A DNA stretch of 14,144 nucleotides. Origin: Bacteroidaceae bacterium (GTDB lineage: Bacteria > Bacteroidota > Bacteroidia > Bacteroidales > Barnesiellaceae_A). The notes below the pieces were generated by a model, which saw only the letters and a list, made by a program, of their open reading frames with translations, ran no database searches and was not told where the DNA came from. Both the position numbers and the translations under genes were made by a program. This document shows positions 8,410 to 14,099 of the stretch, piece by piece; position 1 is the stretch's first letter; every line of letters starts with the position of its first letter. The stretch spans positions 1 to 14,144 of the forward strand of contig JAFZDG010000262.1 of assembly GCA_017561285.1 (NCBI GenBank), in the 5' to 3' direction.

Positions 8410-8483
8410 GGCTCCGTAGCTCAACTGAATAGAGCATCTGACTACGGATCAGAAGGTTACAGGTTTGAATCCTGTCGGAGTCA
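8410..8483 (+). tRNA. tRNA-Arg (anticodon ACG), copy 1
   Basis: A full cloverleaf can be drawn. The acceptor is GGCTCCG with CGGAGTC (one G-T at pair 2-71) and the D stem is GCTC/GAGC. The anticodon stem TCTGA/TCAGA holds loop CTACGGA (anticodon ACG at 8444-8446), and the T stem ACAGG/CCTGT holds loop TTTGAAT. The discriminator is A and CCA is not encoded. The wobble A should be edited to inosine, which reads CGU, CGC and CGA. Confidence 0.97.
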
Positions 8484-8493
8484 CAAACAAAGG

Positions 8494-8567
8494 GGTCCCG
8501 TAGCTTAACTGAATAGAGCATCTGACTACGGATCAGAAGGTTACAGGTTTGAATCCTGTCGGGATCA
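8494..8567 (+). tRNA. tRNA-Arg (anticodon ACG), copy 2 with altered acceptor stem
   Basis: It has the same cloverleaf and anticodon (8528-8530) as copy 1, 10 bases downstream of it. The acceptor is GGTCCCG with CGGGATC: pairs 3-70 and 4-69 are changed on both sides so that pairing is kept. D-stem position 13 is T, which gives a wobble. It looks functional, not a pseudogene. Confidence 0.96.
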
Positions 8568-8584
8568 CAAAAAATTTACGAGGA

Positions 8585-8658
8585 GGCTCCGTAGCTCAAC
8601 TGAATAGAGCATCTGACTACGGATCAGAAGGTTACAGGTTTGAATCCTGTCGGAGTCA
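8585..8658 (+). tRNA. tRNA-Arg (anticodon ACG), copy 3
   Basis: It is identical to copy 1 over all 74 bases, with anticodon at 8619-8621, and lies 17 bases after copy 2. It is the last gene of the cluster: a strong terminator begins 12 bases later. CCA is not encoded. Confidence 0.97.
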
Positions 8659-8669
8659 CAAAAATTACT

Positions 8670-8714
8670 AAGACAATAACCGCAGAATTTACTGCTCGAG
8701 TTATTGTCTTTTTT
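8670..8714 (+). terminator. Rho-independent terminator of the tRNA-Arg cluster
   Basis: AAGACAATAAC and GTTATTGTCTT form a perfect 11-bp stem. Inside it a small GCAG/CTGC stem closes a 6-base loop, and a run of six T ends the element. Confidence 0.92.
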
Positions 8715-8800
8715 GTCACAATACGTGCCAAAATGCCTATTGGCACACTTATTGTACTCAGAAAGTCAAAATCTTTTCATAAGATGCAACACAAAAATAC

Positions 8801-8940
8801 AAGAAGTTCAAAAAATGTAATCGACACAAGGTGGCTGAAACCTCCTTTGTGGGACAACTATGCCCCGTAGTCGATGCGATCTTTGACTTCTTAGTTTTTT
8901 GAGTGGTCACAACGAGATGCGCCATCGTTGCTCAAAAAAC
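8801..8940 (+). ncRNA. Candidate structured RNA (three-way junction plus long hairpin), unassigned
   Basis: The outer stem is AAGAAG-t-TCAAA (8801-8812) with TTTGACTTCTT (8882-8892), 11 pairs and one bulged T. The next stem is ATCGAC (8820-8825) with GTCGAT (8870-8875). Within it are two arms: ACAAGG (8826-8831) with CCTTTGT (8844-8850, one bulge), and GGG (8851-8853) with CCC (8863-8865). One base later a second unit begins: GTTTTTTGAG with CTCAAAAAAC (8894-8940), 10 perfect pairs, enclosing CAACGA/TCGTTG. The strand is a guess from the flanking genes, and I see no full TAnnTTTG box for it. It could equally be a leader of the ATPase gene or remnant repeat DNA. Confidence 0.35.
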
Positions 8941-9040
8941 ACCCCGAGTGTTGCCAAAGAATTTACAAACAAAAATTCTTTCCACTGCTCACACCCTTTT
9001 TGCCAGCCCCTGCGCCGAATTTTGTTCTGCGCACAGCCCC

Positions 9041-9077
9041 CGCTATGTTCTTTACATAGCGTCTTCTACTTTTTTTT
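9041..9077 (+). terminator. Terminator-like hairpin with T8 just before the AAA+ gene (possible attenuator)
   Basis: CGCTATGT (9041-9048) and ACATAGCG (9054-9061) form a perfect 8-bp stem with a 5-base loop. Eight T follow at 9070-9077, offset by 8 bases from the stem. The ATPase start codon lies only 21 bases further on, which leaves no room for a separate promoter. Confidence 0.5.
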
Positions 9078-9098
9078 AACCCTTAAAATATACATTTT

Positions 9099-11693
9099 AT
9101 GAAAAGAGAAAATTTGACAAATATGATATATCGAGAGACTGAATATAACGGTTCGCGTGTAAAAATACTCGACAAGAATTATATTCGCATCAATCACAAC
9201 CAACACAACTATATTGTTCCACGCACCAATGACGCTTATGCCACAATACAATCTTTCGGCATAAGACTCGATTTTGAGACTCTTGGCTACTTCTGTAACG
9301 AAAAGGATGGCGTGATATGGATTGAAGAGAATAAAGAGAAAAATCTTATAATAGAATGCTCGATAGATAGTGACATCAGCCAACTCTCGTGCAAAGATGT
9401 TACCTTGACCATATTTCGCGTAGGCAACGACAAGGCCATTATGCAATATTCGCTCAAGAAAGAGTATGAGAAATACTATTTTGTCAGTAGTAACGATTGC
9501 GAAACATTGCCCGATGCAGGCAAATACATAGCCATTGTAAGCGGACTGCAACATCGCTATTGCCGATATAACCATAGCAACCACTATATGGTCATACCCT
9601 TCACCGTTACCAAGAGCGACACGCCTCACATAGATATATACAAGGCTTGTTGTACCCTCAACAAGAGCCTCATTACAGGCTCTACAACACCACTCGACAT
9701 ACGTTTGTGGCACAATTCGACATCGGATGACGATGTTATATTGAGCGCACAATGCTTCGACTCGGAGTTGACACCGGTGGCTCACAGCAACATTGCCATT
9801 GCAGCACACAAACCTGGCGATTATAGCGACATAACCATCACACCTCAACTTTTCTGGATCGAAAACGAACAATACACAATTGTTATCAACAACCAACAAA
9901 AAGCCTTAGCCACACTTACTTTCACGATGACCAATAATGCCCAATGCCACACTTGCCGGGGTGTTGATATAGATAATATCTACCGCAATATTATACAGAT
10001 ACATCCCAATGACCACTCGCTGATGCAATTGGTGACCGGTATGAGCACTATGCGAAATGAAATAGCACTGCGGTTGGGCGATTTGCATAAGATAGATCTT
10101 TTGAATCATAAAATTGCCGGACTGAAATTAAACCGTTCGCACCACGCTATCATTATGAAAAATGGAGCATACGAAAAATCGCCGACACTCAATTGCGCCT
10201 ACGCATTGTCACAATTGCTATATAATGAATCGACCGAAATACTCAACTGCGAGAGTTTGTGCAAAGAGGATAGCCTTCGCAAACTATACAGTGATGAGAA
10301 TGTGTGCGTATGGACGCACATAGAGCCGCTTTGTGAAAATCGCAATAAAGCACTGCACTATATTCAGTCTTATATTGACGAAGAGAAACATATCATACTT
10401 TACGACAACCCAAAGGCAGTCGAAAAGTTTCTAACACACTATCCCGAATTGCGTGATTTGTTTAACACCGACTACATCTTTCACCGTTCTAAAGCCACTG
10501 CAAAAGAGATTGCCTACCTTTTCTATCGGAAGATAAAATCGAGCAAGCGCCTTCAATGCGATGCTTTACTTACGCAGCACATTTATAATACGCTCGTGCA
10601 GAAGGAGACTCAAAACGAGAATCTGCAATGCTATAACCACAACACCATCGAACACTTTCTTACAAACAGTGTCACCACACGACTTCATAAGCGCATCTTA
10701 TCGATACCCGAAGACAAGGCTATAATGATGGGCAGTAGGATAATGAACCTACAACCCGAGGATATAGACTTCTCTTATTTCTCGACAACCTCATCAATAC
10801 AAGATTGTCTTGGCGAACTGAATGATATGATAGGCTTGCATGCGATAAAAAAGGAGATAATAACACTGGCTACTCAGTTGCAATTCAACCGACACAGAGC
10901 GCAATTGGGGCTACCACTCCCTTCGACAGGATGCCATCATATGATATTTACCGGCAATCCGGGTACGGGAAAAACCACTGTTGCCAAAATGATGGGCAAG
11001 ATTTTTCATCAGTTAGGTCTGCTATCGAATGGCGATGTAATTGTCACAGAACGCTCAAAGATATTGGGACAATATATAGGCGAGACCGAGAATAAGGTGA
11101 AAGAACTTATCCAAGAAGCTACCGGAAAGGTTCTCTTTATAGACGATGCCTACACTTTGTGCAGCAATGAAGATGATGGAAAAGACTTTGGCCGTCACGC
11201 CATCGAAGCATTGCTTACCACACTTGCCGATGAGCATGCCGACATTCTGGTAATTTTGGCCGGATACAAATACGAGATGGAGAGAATGATGAATATCAAT
11301 ACCGGACTCAAAGGGCGTTTTCCTCATCAATGGCACTTCGATGACTATAATTGCGAGGAACTGATGCAAATAGCCTATCATACCCTACAAAAAGAATGCT
11401 TCACACTTACAGTCGATGCCGACAACAGACTACGCAATGCCATAACGGCACAACTACTGTCTCACAACAAAGACTTTAGTAATGCCCGCTGGATAAAGCA
11501 GCAAATCACACACAGTATACTACCGGCTATGGCACAGCGTGTTATGCAGCAAGCCACAAGCGATAGCCTATCGCTATACACCACAATTGAGGCCTGCGAT
11601 ATTGTTACTACCGACAACACGCCTCTACCATATGAAAATAAGACACGCAATCGCATTGGTTTTGGCATCGAATATCGTAACAAGGTTGCGTAA
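9099..11693 (+). CDS. CbbX/SpoVK-type AAA+ ATPase with long novel N-terminal half
   Basis: This is an 864-aa protein without signal peptide or membrane segments, so cytoplasmic. Residues about 568-835 form an intact AAA+ module of the CbbX/SpoVK class: Walker A GNPGTGKTT (619-627), Walker B VLFIDDAYTL (678-687), sensor-1 region VILAGY (718-723), arginine finger GLKGRF (R740) and sensor-2 NAR (R797). Such ATPases remodel protein complexes. Walker B has Asp-Asp where Asp-Glu is usual. Residues about 305-535 look like a second, decayed copy of the same fold (see findings). Residues 1-280 are strand-rich, perhaps two Ig-like sandwiches, and a CHTC motif (283-286) follows; I know no family for this part. 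It precedes a Sel1-repeat gene. The start at 9099 has an A/T-rich leader; Met9 is an alternative. Its client is unknown. Confidence 0.85.
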   Translation: MKRENLTNMIYRETEYNGSRVKILDKNYIRINHNQHNYIVPRTNDAYATIQSFGIRLDFETLGYFCNEKDGVIWIEENKEKNLIIECSIDSDISQLSCKDVTLTIFRVGNDKAIMQYSLKKEYEKYYFVSSNDCETLPDAGKYIAIVSGLQHRYCRYNHSNHYMVIPFTVTKSDTPHIDIYKACCTLNKSLITGSTTPLDIRLWHNSTSDDDVILSAQCFDSELTPVAHSNIAIAAHKPGDYSDITITPQLFWIENEQYTIVINNQQKALATLTFTMTNNAQCHTCRGVDIDNIYRNIIQIHPNDHSLMQLVTGMSTMRNEIALRLGDLHKIDLLNHKIAGLKLNRSHHAIIMKNGAYEKSPTLNCAYALSQLLYNESTEILNCESLCKEDSLRKLYSDENVCVWTHIEPLCENRNKALHYIQSYIDEEKHIILYDNPKAVEKFLTHYPELRDLFNTDYIFHRSKATAKEIAYLFYRKIKSSKRLQCDALLTQHIYNTLVQKETQNENLQCYNHNTIEHFLTNSVTTRLHKRILSIPEDKAIMMGSRIMNLQPEDIDFSYFSTTSSIQDCLGELNDMIGLHAIKKEIITLATQLQFNRHRAQLGLPLPSTGCHHMIFTGNPGTGKTTVAKMMGKIFHQLGLLSNGDVIVTERSKILGQYIGETENKVKELIQEATGKVLFIDDAYTLCSNEDDGKDFGRHAIEALLTTLADEHADILVILAGYKYEMERMMNINTGLKGRFPHQWHFDDYNCEELMQIAYHTLQKECFTLTVDADNRLRNAITAQLLSHNKDFSNARWIKQQITHSILPAMAQRVMQQATSDSLSLYTTIEACDIVTTDNTPLPYENKTRNRIGFGIEYRNKVA

Positions 11694-11719
11694 CCTACTT
11701 TCGAAATAGAGCCACAACC

Positions 11720-11750
11720 TTGCAATTCTATAGGATATGCTTTACCTTTG
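11720..11750 (+). promoter_or_regulatory. Promoter of the Sel1-repeat gene
   Basis: A -33 TTG (11720-11722), exactly 20 bases, then the -7 box TACCTTTG (11743-11750) match the Bacteroidetes consensus. The start should fall near 11757. It therefore rules out a TTG start codon at 11748 and supports the ATG at 11775. The TTG is also the end of an 8-bp inverted repeat (CAAGGTTG/CAACCTTG, 11681-11722) whose other arm is inside the ATPase gene. Confidence 0.75.
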
Positions 11751-11774
11751 CATACAATAAAAAACAGAATAAAA

Positions 11775-12683
11775 ATGGACCAAAAAGAACGTGCCGAAGC
11801 CCTGTTGCGTATGGGCGAATCATATATAAGTGGGGACAAAGGAGCCCCAAAAGACTATGCTGCGGCTATAAAGGTATGGAAAGAGGCTGCCGAATTGGGT
11901 AATGTCGATGCCCAATACAATCTGGGGGTATGCTATAACAACGGTACCGGCGTAAAAGCCGATAATGCCGAAGCGGCTCGATGGTGGATCAAAGCGGCTC
12001 GACAAGGCGATGTAACAGCCATTTTCAACATAGCTCTTTTCTACCAACAAGGCATAGGCGTAAAACAAGACTATACCGAGAGCCTTAAATGGATGCAATT
12101 GGCTGCCAAGCAAGACGATCCCGATGCCATATACCAAATAGGTATGTACTATGAGAATGGCTGGGGTGTAACAGCCGACATCAACGAGGCTTATCGTCAA
12201 TATCACCTTGCGGCCGAAAAGGGACACCCCAAAGCACAGACCACCATAGGTATTGAGTTATACAACAAAGGGGAGTATAACCAAGCCGTAGAGTGGCTTG
12301 AGAAGAGTGCCGAGCAAGGATTTGCCGATGCACAATACTATATGGCACGATGCTACCACAATGGGCATGGTGTAGAGCAAAACTACGAAGAAGAAGCTGC
12401 ATACTACCAAAAAGCAGCCCGACAAGGTCACACCGATGCGTTATACAATATGGGATATTGCCATATGAACGGAGTGGGTGTGGAAGAGAATGTAGAACTT
12501 GCAGCTCAATGTTTCAAGAAAGCGGCTCAAAATGGCGATGCCGAAGCTCAATACATTACAGCCATACTTTGTGAGAGTGGAATCGGTTGTGAGGCCGACA
12601 TAGATGAAGCAACACACTGGTACACTCAAGCAGCCGAACAAGGCCACGCAGCCGCGCAAGAGTGGATAGCTCAGAAAAAATAA
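11775..12683 (+). CDS. Cytoplasmic Sel1-like repeat protein
   Basis: This 302-aa protein begins MDQKERAEALLRMGESYISG and has no signal peptide, unlike many secreted Sel1 proteins. It is built almost wholly of about eight Sel1-like repeats of 36 residues, with the pattern A-x-x-x-L-G-x-x-Y-x-x-G-x-G-V then A-x-x-W/Y-x-x-x-A-A-x-x-G (for example AQYNLGVCYNNGTGVKADNAEAARWW). The fifth unit lacks the G-x-G loop (IGIELYNKGEYNQAVEWLEKSAEQG) and is nearer to a plain TPR. Such alpha-solenoids are scaffolds for protein complexes and have no catalytic site. The promoter box at 11743-11750 overlaps the longer TTG-started frame, so ATG 11775 is the start. It lies 81 bases after the AAA+ gene on the same strand; a shared function is possible but only inferred. 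Confidence 0.93.
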   Translation: MDQKERAEALLRMGESYISGDKGAPKDYAAAIKVWKEAAELGNVDAQYNLGVCYNNGTGVKADNAEAARWWIKAARQGDVTAIFNIALFYQQGIGVKQDYTESLKWMQLAAKQDDPDAIYQIGMYYENGWGVTADINEAYRQYHLAAEKGHPKAQTTIGIELYNKGEYNQAVEWLEKSAEQGFADAQYYMARCYHNGHGVEQNYEEEAAYYQKAARQGHTDALYNMGYCHMNGVGVEENVELAAQCFKKAAQNGDAEAQYITAILCESGIGCEADIDEATHWYTQAAEQGHAAAQEWIAQKK

Positions 12684-12710
12684 CGACACAAATATGTCCG
12701 AAACCACACA

Positions 12711-12747
12711 AAGAGAGGTTGTGTAGCCATACTATACAACCTCTCTT
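12711..12747. terminator. Strong hairpin between convergent genes, possible terminator
   Basis: AAGAGAGGTTGTGTAG pairs with CTATACAACCTCTCTT (16 pairs, one G-T) around a 5-base loop, 27 bases after the Sel1 stop codon. No T tract follows on either strand, so it may act as a weak terminator or as a 3'-end stabiliser. Its left arm can pair instead with ACACAA just upstream. Confidence 0.55.
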
Positions 12748-12764
12748 CGCATATATAAGGGAGT

Positions 12765-12781
12765 AAAAAACAAATGTTTTT
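12765..12781 (-). terminator. A/T-rich hairpin with T run after the C_GCAxxG_C_C gene
   Basis: On the minus strand, 7 bases after the stop codon, AAAAAC-ATTT-GTTTTT is followed by more T. It is a weak intrinsic terminator candidate that could also serve the opposite strand. Confidence 0.4.
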
Positions 12782-12788
12782 GTTCTTT

Positions 12789-13274
12789 CTATTTTGCACC
12801 TTGATTGTTGAGATACTCACCTACCAAGCGAGCTGCAAGAGCCACATACTCCGAGCAGGGACGGCGCTTGTAGTATTCGGGCGTACGCTCCTCGGGCTGT
12901 GGAGAGTCGCTCTTTTGAGCCAAGCCCAAAAGTTCACGACACACAATACTGCCACACTCACCTCTGTAACGCTCGGCCAAAGCTTGCACTCCGGCATAAA
13001 TTTTAGTACGAGTATCACGATCGGTAACAGGAACACCCTTATAGGCAACACTGCTTACCATAAACATACCACTCACAGCACCACACACCTCACGAAGTCG
13101 GCCCATACCGCCGCCTAAAGGTTGCACCAGTGATGCTAATGCATCGGCATCTTGCTCCAGCACATCGGCATACGCTACCACTACTGCTTGCGAACAGTTA
13201 TATCCCTGCTCAAAAGCCTCGCGCGCACGTGCGGCACGCGCCTCTACATCTATATTCATTATTTGCTTGTCCAT
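12789..13274 (-). CDS. C_GCAxxG_C_C family protein (function unknown)
   Basis: This 161-aa soluble protein carries the family's spaced cysteines: C27 in GYNCSQAV, C64 in REVCGAVSGMF, C107 and C112 in ECGSIVCRELLG, and C140 in RPCSEYV, plus the glycine-rich segment PLGGGMGR. The family is probably a redox or metal-binding protein, but no reaction is established. The start at 13274 leaves 7 bases after the ung stop, so the two are probably one operon; Met6 (13259) is a possible internal start. I know of no mechanism linking it to uracil repair, and the pairing may be only positional. Confidence 0.92.
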   Translation of the reverse strand: MDKQIMNIDVEARAARAREAFEQGYNCSQAVVVAYADVLEQDADALASLVQPLGGGMGRLREVCGAVSGMFMVSSVAYKGVPVTDRDTRTKIYAGVQALAERYRGECGSIVCRELLGLAQKSDSPQPEERTPEYYKRRPCSEYVALAARLVGEYLNNQGAK

Positions 13275-13281
13275 TATCTAT

Positions 13282-13944
13282 TTACCAATCTATAGGTTTA
13301 TATCCGTTTGCTATCAAATAGGCATTGGCTCGGCTGAAATGTTTGTTTCCGAAGAAACCACGATAAGCCGATAGGGGCGATGGATGAGGCGACTGCAGCA
13401 CACAATGGCGATTGCGATCGATAAAAGAGCCTTTACGCTGTGCATACGAGCCCCACAGAATAAATACAATATGATTGCGCTCGGTAGCCAAACGGTGTAT
13501 AACCGCATCGGTAAAAGCCTCCCACCCTTTGTTCTGGTGTGAGCCGGCTTGATGCGCACGTACAGTGAGAGTGGCATTGAGCAACAATACTCCCTGCTTG
13601 GCCCAACGCATCAGATTGCCACTCGATGGCATTGGCTTGCCCAAGTCGCTCTCTATCTCCTTGAAAATATTGACCAAAGAGGGTGGAAACTGCACTCCAT
13701 CGTTCACCGAAAAGCACAATCCATGCGCTTGCCCCGGCTCATGATACGGATCCTGCCCCAAGATAACGACTCGCACATCGTCAAACGGGCAAGCATCGAA
13801 TGCGGCAAACATCTCACGACCGGGAGGATACACCGTCCCTGCAGCATACTCATTGCGCACAAACTGAGTAAGTGCCGCAAAGTATGGCTTGTCAAATTCA
13901 TCCTGCAGACGGGCCTTCCAACTATCTTCTATGCGAACATCCAT
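13282..13944 (-). CDS. ung: Uracil-DNA glycosylase, family 1
   Basis: Ung removes uracil from DNA and so starts base-excision repair after cytosine deamination or dUMP incorporation. The 220-aa length is typical. The water-activating motif GQDPYH is at 63-68 (catalytic D65), the uracil pocket segment GLCFSV is at 75-80, the LLNATLTVRA segment is at 121-130, HQNKGWEAFTDAVI at 136-149, and the DNA-intercalation motif HPSPLS at 187-192 (H187) with FFGNKHFS following. All expected residues are present. It is the first gene of a two-gene operon, read from the promoter at 14024-14054 with a leader of about 73 bases. Confidence 0.97.
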   Translation of the reverse strand: MDVRIEDSWKARLQDEFDKPYFAALTQFVRNEYAAGTVYPPGREMFAAFDACPFDDVRVVILGQDPYHEPGQAHGLCFSVNDGVQFPPSLVNIFKEIESDLGKPMPSSGNLMRWAKQGVLLLNATLTVRAHQAGSHQNKGWEAFTDAVIHRLATERNHIVFILWGSYAQRKGSFIDRNRHCVLQSPHPSPLSAYRGFFGNKHFSRANAYLIANGYKPIDW

Positions 13945-14020
13945 AGCCTAAAATAATTTAGATTTATACAATAGACTCATAACACAGGTGCAACATTGCG
14001 CACATCCGAGCCTTGCACAC

Positions 14021-14051
14021 TTGCAAAGCTACAAAATAATTAGTACTTTTG
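14021..14051 (+). promoter_or_regulatory. Promoter of the tRNA-Arg(CCG) gene
   Basis: TTG (14021-14023), exactly 20 bases, then TACTTTTG (14044-14051) match the -33/-7 pattern with the same spacing as the ung and Sel1 promoters. The transcript would start near 14058, about 42 bases before the tRNA. Confidence 0.7.
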
Positions 14052-14054
14052 CAA
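14024..14054 (-). promoter_or_regulatory. Promoter of the ung operon
   Basis: On the minus strand, TTG (14054-14052), exactly 20 bases, then TAGCTTTG (14031-14024) match the Bacteroidetes -33/-7 pattern. It occupies the same DNA as the divergent tRNA promoter. Confidence 0.7.
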
Positions 14055-14099
14055 CACTCAACGCAATAGTGGTAATGTGCCACTACACTACCATCAACT

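Larger units (their letters stand above)
8715..9098. other. Gene-free, hairpin-dense intergenic region
   Basis: No coding region is supported here. Predicted hairpins in order are: GTGCCAA/TTGGCAC (8725-8746) with an outer ACAATA/TATTGT pair; the branched element at 8801-8892; the long hairpin at 8894-8940; AACAC/GTGTT (8938-8952); AAAGAATT/AATTCTTT (8956-8981); TGCGC/GCGCA (9011-9033); and the terminator-like stem at 9041. The part after about 8982 is more C-rich than the surroundings and holds CAGCCCC twice, 30 bases apart. I do not recognise tmRNA, RNase P RNA, SRP RNA or a known riboswitch in it. See findings. Confidence 0.6.

Noticed and set aside
8242..8508. Small proteins encoded by frames running across the tRNA genes (also 8640-8870)
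   Set aside because: They cross tRNA genes or the terminator and have no motif or initiation context.
8410..8658. Regularly spaced repeats resembling a CRISPR array
   Set aside because: Each unit folds as a complete tRNA cloverleaf with anticodon ACG. The spacers are only 10 and 17 bases, and no cas gene is near.
8792..8799. Minus-strand -7 box (TATTTTTG) in the hairpin-rich gap
   Set aside because: The box matches TAnnTTTG, but there is no -33 TTG at the expected spacing and the only DNA downstream on that strand is the back of the tRNA cluster. Chance is likely in A/T-rich DNA.
8801..9098. Retron-like RNA (msr/msd) upstream of the ATPase
   Set aside because: Nested inverted repeats are present, but no reverse transcriptase is encoded in the window and the ATPase is not a known retron effector without one.
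9066..9899. 277-codon minus-strand frame over the ATPase N-terminus
   Set aside because: The N-terminal half is continuous with a clear AAA+ module on the plus strand. The antisense product is rich in Cys, Tyr and Val, as shadow frames are here, and has no start context.
11748..11774. Earlier TTG start for the Sel1-repeat protein
   Set aside because: The TTG is the last three bases of the -7 box TACCTTTG, so it would lie upstream of the transcription start. The ATG at 11775 is used.
8410..12683. Genomic island integrated at tRNA-Arg
   Set aside because: There is no integrase, transposase or relaxase, and I found no repeated tRNA 3' end beyond the cluster that could serve as an attachment site.
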